Of a stretch of 64,000 nucleotides of DNA, positions 33,501-45,100 are shown piece by piece. This stretch comes from Lichenostomus cassidix (Eukaryota > Chordata > Aves > Passeriformes > Meliphagidae). Position 1 is the first letter of the stretch. The number at the start of each line of letters is the position of its first letter. Location: contig CM039196.1 of assembly GCA_008360975.2 (NCBI GenBank), forward strand, positions 1 through 64,000. The letters run 5' to 3'. Both the position numbers and the translations under genes were made by a program. The notes beneath the pieces were generated by a model. That model saw nothing but the letters and a program-made list of their open reading frames with translations, did no database searches and was not told the DNA's origin.

Positions 33501-36500
33501 TGGCACAACTGGATGCCAAGGAGAAAATCTCCCCTCCGAGTATAGAGCTCAGGCAGGCAGCAGCGCTGTCATGCAGACAAATGAATGCTGACTCTCACAC
33601 GGCGCTGCCAATCCTTCATGTGTTCACTTAGTCACCTCCTTTGCTCGTCCCATCCCAAACACACTTTGTGTCCAGGATGGAGAATAAGAAAAGACCTGAG
33701 AGCACTGATCTGCCTCTGTTTGCTGTGGAGGGGCACCCACACCTGTGGTTATTTTGCTTTCTGCGTTCCTTATTGGTTTTTGTCCTCCGAAAGACAAAAG
33801 TGGAAGAGTGTCAGTGACAGATGAGAAATCTATAGTTGCTTAATGAATGCACTCTTTCACTATCCCAGCCCTGAAACCGCAGACAAATAAAATAAATGCA
33901 GAGAACTACCGAACACAGCAGGCTAAGGACTACTTAAACCCACACTGATTTGTCTTCGAAGGGGAGGGAAGAGGACATAGTTGAAAGGGTGGATGCTTGC
34001 TGCCTTGGCAAAGGTGATTTTCCAGATGCCCACAGCCATCCGTGGCACAGCAGCCCTGACCCTGTGCTACCCTGGCAGTGCTGCAACCCCATTGTCACAG
34101 GAGGAAAGCAGTGGGTATTTGAACCCTCCATCACCCCTCTCCCAGCACTTAGACTACCACCCAAAAATGTTGCTTTTTTCGTTCTCCTGCGCTTTATCAT
34201 GCACAGAATAAAAGTCACCCCTAAGCCACTGTGCCTCCACGCACCTGTCTGCTCTCTGCTTCGGCTGCTCGGGGATTTTCCTACTAGGGTGCCAGTTGCC
34301 TGTGACAGGGGCATTATAATAATCCTAATGCAGCTCGACACTGACAGGTGACAGTCTGCCCTCCCTGGGCATCTGTTGCCCCCAGACATGGGGGACAAGG
34401 CAGTCTGGGCTTGAGATGGGAGGTCCCCATGGCAGGATGCCACCAATTAAAGGAGGGAAGCAGGAGGATCATGACCATTGTGGAGATGGGTGCACAGAAC
34501 TGGGGGTTGCACATCCTTCCCTTGACTGCCACCCCGCCACGCCTGAGTAAATCCACACCTGGGCGCAGGCGGTGTTGTGCCTCCCCTTGGGACTCAAGAA
34601 ACTCACGGTGATGGTGGGCACCGACTGACAGGTGTCACTGCTCCTCTGCCAGTGGGGTCTGCTCCTCCTCTGGCACCCCATGGCCTGAGCATTACAGTGT
34701 GAAAGACTGCAGCTCTGATGAGGTAGCACAAGGGAGTAGACCTTAACTACAGACAGATGAAAGCCAATTCAGTTCAGCACCAAAAGAAAAAAAAAGGGAA
34801 ATTTAAAAAGCTGAGCTTCCATGGCTCCCCCTGCCCCAGGGAGCTTGAAGCACGCAGAGACAGGGCATGGCCATGCCGAGGCACTTCCCAGCACTGCAGG
34901 GGAGACAGCAAGCGTTGGGAAGAAATGGAGATGCCAGCTGTGAACTCCCATTCTGTGGGGCATAACAAGAAGCGATAAAGCAAAATCAGCGAGTGAAAAA
35001 CCAGGCTGCAAACATGAGGGAAAGTGGCTGCAGGCAGCTCTGGTGCCGATGCCGGCAGAGGGCATTCATGGCACGCCATTCTCTTGGCAGCTGCCTTGGC
35101 ACCTGGGGAGAGCACAGGGAAAATAAAGTAATAACAAAAACAATCCCATGAAAAGAAGATTTATATACTGTAATATCCTAGAAACTTGGAGATGAGGCAC
35201 AGAAAACCATCTATTTCTGACGCTGTAATGTGATGCTACTAGGTTGTTACCAGGAGGCTCCAAGGTTGCGTTGTGAGCTGCACAGGATGCCACCTGTATT
35301 GTTTTGCTCCCTGAGCCTTCCAGTCCCACAGGCTGGTTGTACTTAAGGGTAAAAAGAAGAAACCTGAATCATCTGTACACCTATAAAATTTTGTTTGCCA
35401 AACACAGTCTTCTCAATCCTACAGCTTTGCTTACCTGTTTATTTCAGCCTTGCAATTGTTCAGGTTTTCCTTCAACTTTTAAATCCACGTCAGAGTAGCA
35501 CTTAGTTTCGTTTTCCTCTTTTAAAATCTTTAATCAATGTGTAGCAGGTAAGCGAGTAAAACTTTATGTATCTATGGGCCGATTTTCATGGTAGTTTCCA
35601 AAAAGCCAGTTTACTCTCAAGTGCTGGATGTAAATACTACATTGGGGTTTCTGTAATGCTATAGCCTTCTGCTGGCTTATACGACCTACACTCGTAAAAT
35701 ACAACCCTTTCTTGAAAAAAAGCCAAGATCTCAAAAAGGATCAAAGAATAAAAAGTAGAAATTACTTTGTCAGGAGATGGATTTCTTTTTATGCCTTACA
35801 TATAATATTGTCTCAGACTTTAACCCTTTTTTATGGCAATCCTTGCTGCAGCATCACAGTTTCCAAGGGCGTGGCAGGTGGGGGATATCCCAGGGCTGCA
35901 TCCACCAGAACATCCAGACTCCATTTCACCTCCACGCTTCTCTCCAGCCTGGAATTCAGGATACTGTGCCAGCACATCCAAAGTCCCGGTGGTAGCTGCA
36001 GTGCCGGTGCCCTGACCGTGCCGCCCAGCCACCACACCTGCCCTGCCATGGGACGCCACTCAGGTTTGTCAGGAGCTGTTGAAGTCAGGCTATGCACAAG
36101 CCATGCCCCTGCACTGGCTCTGGAAGCTCCCAGAACACAGGGGCAAGTTTTCTTTTTTTCCCCCAAAAGATTTTCTCCTTTCTAAAATGCAAAGTTTGTT
36201 CCTCTTTCCTCATCAAATCTGGGCAACATAGAGACAGGATGAGTTCTTAAACACAGGTGGCTTCATGACATGAGGCTGTTCGTGAACCAAAATTGTTTCA
36301 TACTGAAGCTGAATTATATTTATCTTTTCTCAAAATAAAGTCTCAAAGGAATCTGCTGGAACACAGACCAAACCTCTGCTAAGGCCATAGTTTCAACATG
36401 TGTTGACAGCAACAGCCAAGCTGAGATTTGTTATTGCAGTGGGAAGAGGACTCTCTCTAGGGGCTACGTCTAGGATCAAAGAGAAAGTTATTATTAATAA

Positions 36501-38973
36501 GGAGAGCTTTCCATAAGCTCCACATGTGTTTTCAGGACAGTGCAAGCATCTCACGCTGCACACTATTCTTAGAGGAACAATCACTGCAGAACACAGTATT
36601 TGAGGGAAGAAAAATGAGTCCCAAGAGGCACGAATCTCGGTGGGACAGGGATCAGTTTGCTTGCCAACCCTGACCTGCAGCGTAATTCTGAGAGCTGGCC
36701 CTGAACTTCTGTGTGTCACAGGTGCAGAGGGACGCACACATGTCACCCCCTGATACCGAGGCACTCCTCTGTGGTAAGAATTAGGAGAAAAGAAGTGACT
36801 TCTTATTACCTAGAAGATGCTCCTAACCTTTGTACATAGGTGGGGCAAGAGAGGAAACTTCAGCCTTGGCAGCTGCTTGCGAATGCAGGGAGTCCTAATG
36901 AACTCAAGAAAAAAGATGCTCTAACAACTGTTGCAACCCAGCAAAAAGCTCCCAGCTAATCCATCAGCCAAATCTGCACCATTCCCAGCCGTTGCTGAGT
37001 AGGTCCAAGAAGTCACTTCCGAGACTGTCAGGAGAAGAGTTCAAATAAATAGTCTATGGGGATTGGGAAGCACAGAGAGACATGTTTTAATGATCACGCT
37101 GAAACTCATCTCAAAGCCATATTTAACAAAGGTCTCTGTGGAACTGGTCCTTTGCTGCAAGATTTCAGCAGGGATAGACGAATTCCTACCTCCAGGACAA
37201 GTTCCTTTTGCTCCATTTGGTGACAGCCTGGGCAAATCGCTTCCTCCTGGTCTGTGCAATGGTGAGGTCAGGCAGAGAGCAGCGAGGGGTCTTCATCAGC
37301 TCCAGGGTGGCTTCATCTAGGGTTAGAGAAAAAACAAGAAATCATGGGAACGGTGGGTTAAGAAATCACAGGGGGATAAAGAGATCAGAAGTGAAGTGGT
37401 AAAAATAAACCAGAAGAGTAGAAGTCCACTGGGGGGTGGCACCAGCGCCATGCCCAGTTGTGGTGACACCTACAGAACACTGAGCCCTCTATGTCCCAGT
37501 ACGGCTCCCATCACCGGGCAGCAATTCCGACTGGCCACCTGTGGCCAGATTTGACTATATTTTAAAAGATTTAAAAAAAAAAATTCTGTTTTGTTCTCTC
37601 TTGATGGATTTCCCAGTATTCCTCTGGCAAGGAGAAACATTCACATGTAAATAAACTCCATCTCTGTTCAGCTATGAGCTCATTTGAAGAATGTCCACAT
37701 TCCTTCTTATTTATTTTTAAAAATTAATGAAAGCTTGAAATGTCCATTCTCAACAGCTGAAACACAGAAAAGTTCCATTCACTCCTTTCCCTGCTGACTT
37801 TGCCTCTTAAAAGTCTGTTTTCATGAACAAACCCACATCTATGACCTGCCCAGGGCACCAATCTCTCCCCCTCAGTCCGTTTCCAACATCCCCTCCAAAA
37901 ATGCAGTTTGAAAGGCCACCCCTGTTCCTGGGTCTCCTGCAGCTTGTGATGCAGTGGAACAGAAATAATTGCACGTGCTCAATTAAGAGCAGAAAAAGGA
38001 AGTTCCAGTGCTGGGATGCAGCTGCTGCTCCGGGGGACCAGCAGAGGGATGCTGGGGTGCTGGGATGGATGAGGACCTGCCTGCTAATTAGCTTCTTCTC
38101 CTTCATTGTGTTCTGAGCAGCGGAAGCACGCTGGCCCCGAGGCGGGAGGGTCATGGAGGGGAGCAGAGCAGGGAGGTGCCCTTCTGCAGGCCGCAATAAT
38201 GCTGGCTTTCTCGTTCTCTCAATGAAGGCATTGAGAGGAATGACCCCAGCCACACTGGGGCACTCGTGGCTCTGCGATCCCAGGAGAGCCTCAAAGGGCC
38301 TCCTGGCTCTATGCACTGTAGGAAGGAGCAAACAAAGTCGGGGTCATACAACATCATCCTTCTCTCTCGCCTGCCTGTGCCTCAGCAGCAAAGAACTCAA
38401 AATACCTACATATACAAATTGGGAGGCTTAATCAGGATTTTTGTTCAATTCAATTTGATGCTGCAGGTAAGGCTTTGAACGGCAAAACTTGCTCCCTTTC
38501 TCCACATGTATTTTTTACTTTTTTTTGTTGGTTTTTTTTTTACCTGGAATGCACCGAGAGCTATTTTAAGCACACTGAGAACCCCAAGAGTCTGTGGGTC
38601 TGTTGAAATAAGTGCTTGCCTCAGGTTCTTGAAAACACAAGGCAACAGAGCACCTGAGCCATGCAATTACTCTTACAGCTGCAAACTGGGCTGTCTGCTC
38701 CACCCATGTGAACATTTCATGGAGCTTTTCCAGATGCTGCTCCAGAACACAGTACCAAGTCTCTTCTCCCGCACAGACCTGCAAGGAGCCATCCCTGCCT
38801 CCCTCTGCACTGAGGAGAGGTGGGGTCATGAGCCACTGACCTAGGACTCCTGTGGCCTCAAGCCCCCCGAACCTCTGCATGGCAGTGATGGCTTTGGTGA
38901 GCTCTTCCTGCGTCTGCAGCTGCCCTGTGACAGGGTCCGGAGGAGGCAGATACCCAAATTTTGTCAGCCAGTC
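18185..38973 (-). CDS. MMP17: MMP17 (MT4-MMP), GPI-anchored matrix metalloproteinase, exons 2-10
   Basis: Nine exons on the minus strand join with matching phases into 546 codons plus stop: 38841-38973, 37190-37316, 30928-31211, 27860-28036, 27628-27727, 25951-26033, 22301-22453, 19700-19957 and 18185-18510. Human MMP17 is about 603 residues, so only the first coding exon (start codon, signal peptide) is missing from what I can see. Domain order is propeptide with cysteine switch PRCSLPD, furin site RRKR, zinc protease domain with [11 protein letters not shown] and Met-turn SIMRP, hinge, four-bladed hemopexin domain, and a hydrophobic C-terminal tail expected to direct GPI attachment. MT4-MMP is a cell-surface protease known from inflammation, vascular and ADAMTS4-activation studies. 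No frameshift or premature stop was seen, so the gene looks intact. MMP25 is the nearest paralogue, but the residue match to MMP17 is much closer. Confidence 0.96.
18511..19699 (-). other. MMP17 intron 9
   Basis: Donor GTGAGT and acceptor TTTGCAG; no repeat or RNA gene recognised. Confidence 0.85.
19700..19957 (-). CDS. MMP17: MMP17 exon 9: hemopexin blades 2-3
   Basis: 258 bases between acceptor TTTTCCACAG and donor GTGAGTCC. It encodes [20 protein letters not shown], then [18 protein letters not shown] and YWRYDDH, the repeated hemopexin signature (GIDAAF, Y-F-F, YWRYD). Enters and leaves in phase 1. Confidence 0.96.
19958..22300 (-). other. MMP17 intron 8
   Basis: Contains a GGGA-rich microsatellite (about 21120-21218); nothing else recognised. 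Donor GTGAGAAC. Confidence 0.8.
21120..21218. repeat. GGGA/GGGAGA microsatellite
   Basis: Simple repeat of GGGA with interspersed GAGA in the left half. Strongly purine-skewed on the + strand, which is the template strand of MMP17. Confidence 0.9.
22301..22453 (-). CDS. MMP17: MMP17 exon 8: hemopexin blade 1 to 2
   Basis: 153 bases between acceptor CCCTCCAG and donor GTGAGAAC. Encodes [20 protein letters not shown], then [20 protein letters not shown] and HKIVFFKG. Phase 1 at both ends, completing Gly codons at the boundaries. Confidence 0.95.
22454..25950 (-). other. MMP17 intron 7
   Basis: About 3.5 kb with no recognisable gene or repeat family. It includes an AT-rich stretch at 23450-24100. 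Confidence 0.75.
25951..26033 (-). CDS. MMP17: MMP17 exon 7: start of hemopexin domain
   Basis: 83 bases between acceptor CTCCACAG and donor GTGAGGGT. Encodes [20 protein letters not shown] and GEAFFFKG. The Cys of NRC is the expected disulfide partner of the Cys in exon 10. The first base completes the proline left by exon 6. Confidence 0.95.
26034..27627 (-). other. MMP17 intron 6
   Basis: Donor GTAAGTC; no other feature recognised. Confidence 0.8.
27628..27727 (-). CDS. MMP17: MMP17 exon 6: hinge
   Basis: 100 bases between acceptor TTCTATACAG and donor GTAAGTC. Encodes [20 protein letters not shown] and [13 protein letters not shown], a Pro/Ser-rich linker between catalytic and hemopexin domains. 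NRS is a possible N-glycosylation site, also present in the human protein. Confidence 0.94.
27860..28036 (-). CDS. MMP17: MMP17 exon 5: zinc-binding active site
   Basis: 177 bases between acceptor CTTATCTCCAG and donor GTATGTTT. It encodes [18 protein letters not shown] with the three zinc-binding histidines and catalytic glutamate, followed by [15 protein letters not shown] with the Met-turn, and KVRIWQLYG closing the catalytic domain. All catalytic residues are present. Intron 5 (27728-27859) is only 132 bases. Confidence 0.97.
28037..30927 (-). other. MMP17 intron 4
   Basis: About 2.9 kb without a recognisable gene or repeat. Donor GTAGGTC. Confidence 0.8.
30928..31211 (-). CDS. MMP17: MMP17 exon 4: catalytic domain, N-terminal part
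   Basis: 284 bases between acceptor TCTATTTCAG and donor GTAGGTC. Encodes [60 protein letters not shown], then [13 protein letters not shown]. These carry the structural zinc and calcium ligands of the MMP fold. The first base completes the Arg of SWR. Confidence 0.96.
31212..37189 (-). other. MMP17 intron 3
   Basis: About 6 kb, with AT-rich parts at 31.3-33.2 kb and 35.3-37.1 kb. No RNA gene or repeat family was identified. Confidence 0.75.
37190..37316 (-). CDS. MMP17: MMP17 exon 3: cysteine switch and furin site
   Basis: 127 bases between acceptor CTAACCCTAG and donor GTAGGAAT. Encodes [38 protein letters not shown] and NLSW. The Cys of PRCSLPD keeps the zymogen latent, and RRKR is a furin-type cleavage site, as expected for a membrane-type MMP. 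Enters phase 1, leaves phase 2. Confidence 0.95.
37317..38840 (-). other. MMP17 intron 2
   Basis: The donor is GTCAGT, unusual at the third intron base; the acceptor is CTAACCCTAG. No other feature recognised. Confidence 0.8.
38841..38973 (-). CDS. MMP17: MMP17 exon 2: propeptide
   Basis: 133 bases between acceptor CTTGTTTCACAG and donor GTCAGTGG. Encodes [40 protein letters not shown] and TGVL, the peptidoglycan-binding-like fold of the MMP propeptide. Starts in phase 0, so exon 1 must end with a complete codon. Confidence 0.95.
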
Positions 38974-39084
38974 CTGTGAAACAAGGTGAAGGGAAAATGA
39001 GAAAAGGAAAGGAAGAAAACAGAGACACAGGGAAAGATGCTCTGAAGGTCCTCTCCCTTCAATGCACCCTGATGGTTTGAGGGC

Positions 39085-39150
39085 ATAACCTTAATGGTTG
39101 GACTTTATGATCTCAAGGGTTTTTTCCAACTTCAAGGATTCTATGGGGGT
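39085..39150 (+). mobile_element. CR1 LINE 3'-end fragment
   Basis: GGTTGGACTTTATGATCTCA and TTTTTTCCAACTTCAAGGAT, then TCTATGG, match the conserved 3' end of avian/reptile CR1 non-LTR elements (GTTGGACTAGATGATC, CTTTTCCAACC, GATTCTATG). It is short, 5'-truncated and diverged, and lies just upstream of MMP17 exon 2. Confidence 0.75.
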
Positions 39151-42100
39151 GGCTTTTTTACCTTGACCTTCATGACACCAGGATTTTGTTTGGAAATAAA
39201 CTCGACCGTGAAGTCTCTGAGCCTCCTCTGAGCCACACAGTCATCCAAGACCTGAGGCAGATGACCTCAGCATTGACACAAAACTGAGCCCCCCCTCTCC
39301 AGCATTTCCACACTCCCTGGTTTAATCATCTCACTGCCAGTTGCCCTAAAGCATTTAGAGCCTGGTGTGAGTCTCTCTACCACCAGAAAGCAGCAGGGAC
39401 CTGTGGAACCACTGGACATCCCTCTTTCCCAAAGCCTAGGCAAGCACAGACATGTGCCAGTGGTCCCCTTGCCACAGGCGTCTCATTAAACCCAAACTGC
39501 CCATGTGATAGGAATTCATCTCTCAAAGGAAAATATATTTTTATGAAGATTTTTCTCTTTCTCTCTTCAGGCTAAAATTGACGGGAAAAAATGCTATAAA
39601 TCTCCTTCTTACAACTGCTTTTTAAATGTCTCGTGAATTATCTTTTTAATCCTTTCTTACCTTCCTTCTCTCTCCCTCCCTTCCCTCAGCAGAAGGATGA
39701 GCAAGGACTAAAAATATCTCATGCAGGGAATGCCATAAACACCTGCCCTCTATTTTCTTTATCTGTATCAAACATTGATCTGTTGAGCCTCTTGAAGACT
39801 GATATTGATCCAGCCTTCTACTGCAGTCAATACACCACAAATCTATGGTAGTCAGATTAGTGCCAGAAGCCACTACCTGCTTATTGCGACATTCTGAATG
39901 TCTCATCATTTAGTGTCACCTGCAGCCACCACCCCAAATGACACAGCGCCCCTAGCCCCTCTCTGGAAAATCCGACTAAATAGATTCACACTTACAGAGC
40001 TTTATGACAGATCTCCCCATGCTTGATGTGACTCTCCATTGGGAAGCACGGTCTGCTGTGCTGGGTTTCTCACCAGCAATTCATTCCCACCCTCCCTTCA
40101 GCTGCCTTATTTCAGTGGGATGGTGTGCTCGGGAAACAGCTTATATGGCCATTTGTTGTTGCTTAATGCAACTCCATTAGCCATCACCTTACTGGGAAAA
40201 TGTGAGCATTGTCACAGCCCTTTCTTGCTATCAGGCTTAAGGCCGGGCCCAGCACTATCCTCTCCCTCTCAAATTTGTCCCTTTGCATAGCCAAACCATT
40301 TGTGACAGAAATTAGAGATACAATTCATCTTTGACTCTTTGTGAGAAATCGGCCGTGACATGGAGGTCGGCAGCTGTCCCATCAATTGCTGAGGATGGTG
40401 GAGTTTAATTTGGTTTCTTCCCTGGTCAGGGAGACAGTGTTATTTATCCTGTAATGACAGTGGAGACACTGCCACACCAGAGACAGAGACAACTCGGCTG
40501 TCCTTGGAGTCTCCTGGCGGTGGAGGCAGCAGCAAAAGGCTTGGGAAAGCGACAGCAGAGGGATACCCAACAAAAGTCATGCAGGTCTTCTTTCCTTCTT
40601 AACCCCAAGAGACAGAGAAAGCACAAACACAAATGAACACCCCAAAGCAAATAGGGGGCTCTCTACATAAAAGATGGAATGAGTGGACAGATTTCACAAA
40701 TCCTTCACCTCATTTACCTTGCAAGCACCTATTTCCCTGCATATGATTTTTCATCTAGACCATCAAGTTTATCCTGCTTTACTCAGATCCTCCTTAGTTT
40801 TATTGACCTGTGTGGTATTGCTCTCATTCAGCTCTTTTCCAATGTACGGGTTCTGGCTGGTTTCCTCTCTCCTTGAAAGCAAAGCTGATTCATAACATTG
40901 AACTTTAACATTTCACCTTTGCTGTAGTAAAAAATTTCATGAGGGAAACCATAGCTGGCTTGGAGATGAGAAAGAACAGCAGGAATTGTCTGCATGCCCC
41001 CTGACAGTTTCTCAGATATTTTCCTGCCCTTAATAATGACAAAAGCTAAACTTATGTACTTCCATAAATAAGAATATGAAAACATTTTCCATTGAGATAA
41101 CATCAACACACGCCTTTCTTATTTCCACCTTATTTAATAAAAAAGCACTTTTTTTGCCAACTCTCATTAGCTTAAAATGTTTAAATGAAATTGAGATTTC
41201 AGCAGAATGCTAAAATTCTGTGAACGTATTTCTTGCCTGAGCTGGCACGATAAAAACCTTTCCTTAAAAGTCTGATATGCTAAATGAATCGACCTAATCC
41301 CATGAGAAGATTCAGCTTCAACAACTATTTCAAAAGTAAAAAAATTGCTTCCTCAAAAAAGTCAGATTAAGCCGATGTCTGACTATCTTCCAGCTCTGAG
41401 AGGAGCTGGGTACAAGTGTGGCTGCACTCCATGACTCATGCCATGCCCCAGGGTATGTACCTTGGTCTGAGGTTCACATGATCCCAACTCAATTTTTGTG
41501 GGGAAACATTACCAGCAAAGATGGGTCTGGGAGCCAAATCCACAATGAATGTTCTGATCCAGCTCCACCACTGAGCAATACAGAATGAAAGGCTCCCCAT
41601 TGGCTCAGGTCCAGGGAAAAAAAAAAGGAATAAAAAAGCAAAAAGAAAGAACTGCATGCCTGGCAGAAAAGTCCAAAACCACACACCCACTGCCCCTCCT
41701 CTCCACCAGATAAACACAGCTGCCAGCAAGAGCCGTAGTGCTGCTCAGCATGGTGCAGCAGCACACACATTGCCTACAAACCACAGCTGGGATGTTTGCA
41801 GACCAAACGCTGTCCCTTTGGGGGGCTGGAGGGCCCCCTTGCCCCACTCTGGATGGTGGGACTTGCACCATGTGTCACCTGGTTGGCTAAAAATAAACTG
41901 CATTTTTTTTTCTCATCTGGGCTACCATCCATAATGGGGAAAAGCCTGTTTCTTGCCTCAGAAAAAACGTTTAATGGAATCCAAAACTACAGATTTTTTT
42001 CACTTTTATTTTTTTCATTTGGAGAAGCACAAACATTTAAGAATGCAGTCCTCCCCTCTGCAAACAAGCTCTGCTTCAGTTTTCAACTTTTTTGCTCCTT

Positions 42101-45100
42101 AAGTCACTTGAATGGAATATTGGGGAGCAGTCAGGGACTGGAGCTTTCCAGGGTCAAACGATCACCCAGAGCAAAGCACTGGCTCCAGCATTAGTGAGCA
42201 CTCTGGTATTACTTATGCAGAGACAATTTTAGATTAAAATGGCAATTTCATTTCTTTCATCTCTCCACTTCCTTTGTATCAATACCCTTTTGTCCTAGAA
42301 CATACTTACCTGCTTAATTTTAAAATAGACTTAGATATTGCCCCTCTTTTATGGAAGATTTATGAGCTCTGTAGGTCTGCTTTTACAAATATTAATATTA
42401 TATAAGATGATGGGCTTATTCAACTAACACAGGCAAAAGAAAGACTCAGTCAGCAAGTTTTCTTCCTGATGATTTTTCTTCAGAGTGGTAGGTTGCATTT
42501 ATAGGAAGACAAACTAGTTCATTATAACAAGGAGAGGATAAACAGGATAAACAGCAAAACAGAAATCAGGATAAGCAGAAAATTCTACTCAAGCTGGCTC
42601 CACACTTCTGCTTGCTCTTGTCCTATTAAAATGATCATCTTTCTAAACCTTAGGTTCCAAAAGATCAGGTTGTTTTTCTTTTTCTCTTTGTGTTGCATAA
42701 ACAGAGAAGAAAAACCAGCCTTAATCCCGCAGAGGTTGTAACATCCCCTTTGCTCTGGAATAGAGGCTATTATCCTCAGCGTACCCAGCCAGTTGCCAAG
42801 CCGAGAGAAGAGCAGAGCTTTACTACAGTCCCTGGCAGATTTGCGGATCTGACCTTGATCTTTGCACCGCTATCCCAGACTGGTTTCATCCCCATCCCAT
42901 TAAAGCTGAAAGAAGAAACTGGGGTGAAATTGAGGACACTGCTGGCATGGGTACAAGCGGGACCCCCAGTGCTCTGCCTGAGGATGTCGGTGGTGATACC
43001 CATGGGCTCCTCTCCCCGGTCCATGTCATGGCCACCAACATTGCTCCAGACACCTCTTTGCAGCCAGTGATTAACACACCTCCAGAAACAATCTGTATGT
43101 GCAACATGCACCAAGAAGATCTAGTATGTCCCAGTTTCCAAATCTTCGGGGCAGTCTGAGGCTTGAGGAGAAGAAAGTTGTTTTCCATTTAAAAGATCCC
43201 TTTTATTTAAATTCTTTGGAAAGCTTTACCAAACCGCACCTTTTCTCATTAAACAAGTGGTGAGTCAGTTTCATTAATTTAAAAAGGGTCCAGTCATGGC
43301 TGGGAGGTTAAACACTTACCCTGACCTGAACTTGACCCTTAGCTTTCTGGCAGGGGCACCCTGCTCCTTCCCCACCATGCCCCGTGCCCTGGGCTGCAGC
43401 AGGAGCACAAACCATCCCACCACTCTTCTCCACACCACAGCTCCTGCCTTCTATGCTGGCTAACCGCACAGAAACAGGCTTTGTTTTGGTAGGGTTACGC
43501 AGGGGCGAGAGGATTTTGAAAGCTCCCTTTCCTGCCAGAAGTCCCGTTATACCCTGGGTGCAGCCATGCTTCACACACAGGGGGAGGAAAACCCAGACAT
43601 ACTATTCAACAAAATTAGTGACCCAGATTACTAAAATAAAGCTACAACTCAAACATCCGGAACTAATTTCCAAATTACACTTTGCTTTATCTGTGCAGCT
43701 ACCATTAAATAGGGTGGAAGCTTTTAAAATAATTTAAATTTTTTTAAAACATCACCAACACCACAAGCTAGATTAAAGGAAATTGCTTTGGGCTGTTTGA
43801 GCTTTTCTTCTAAGTTATCGAAGATTTATAGTATTACAATTTTTACAGTCATTTTCCTGAGATCAAAAGACCCCAGGAACAACACCCGTTAATTAGAGCA
43901 ACACATATGGTGCTGCAATACTCAGAGGAGCATGTTCCTGCACTGGAACGGCCTCTGGGCCCCACAGAGCCAGCACTTCCCTTCCAAAGGTTGCCACGCA
44001 CCTCTCTAATGAGCTATCGCATGCACGCAATCAGCTGATTAATTCACTAGGAGAAAACACTGCAGTTTGGATTATAACCAGGGTTTTGGCTGATGGCACT
44101 GCTGAACTGCCGGGACCAGTTTCATTAGCTACCATCAGAGGAGTTGCTTGAATCCAAACAGCTCTTTAATTTGAGCAAACGTTGTTCACAGAATCCAGGG
44201 TGGAAGTTAATGCAGCTGCTAATGACTTCCTCTCCCTACCCTTTGCTTTAAATATTCCATTAGTAGAACAGCCAGGAACTGGATGCAAACTTGGCTGCCT
44301 GTGGGTCCTGTCAGACATGGCCAGGTCTAGCATGTAACCTCAAATGCTCATTTGAACAGCTTTGCTCACCTTACCACTCTCCGGGGTGTTGGGGGCAGGA
44401 TGTCTTTCGCCAGGCAAAGTGGGAACAGAAGAGAGCTGTGGTGATTTAGAGAGAAGCTGCATCCACTGTGCAAGAGATGTTACAGAAGGTGTAAGCATCT
44501 TTTTGGTTGGACGGATACTCAGAGCCTTCCCAGAAACACAGATGAAATCAAGAGATGTTGTAAAAGCAAAAGGAAATTCTCTGCAGACCACAGAAACAGC
44601 CTTATCAACCCCTTTGAACTGAAGATCAAAGAACCAATTCCTACCCATAGAAGGCGGCAGAGCAGTGCAGTGCAGCACAGTGTTTACTACAGATGGCTTA
44701 GATTCCTTTTCAGAGTACCAAAAAGTGACAAAACATATAAACAAGATACAGTTTATTCTGCATTTTCAACATAAATGTGTGTTTTTCTTGGTGGAGATTT
44801 AATAGGGAGTCCTTCAATCACTGGACGTTTTCCAGTGCATCCTAAAAATTTCCACTTGAAGTCAATGAACAATGCCAAAAAAAAAATCTGTGCGTAATTG
44901 AAATTCCACATGAACATCAAAAAGCCATTTCAACAGTAATAGTTTTTTGTTTTTAAATCAGTCCTAGTTTTGCACTATGCTGCCTGTCATGATGAAGCAT
45001 TCTTTCTCAACATTGAGTTATCTGGGAAGGAAAAGAAGAAATACCTAGTGTATAATGGTCTGTTGAACTGTGATGGGAAGTTAGGTAAATAACTGAATTA

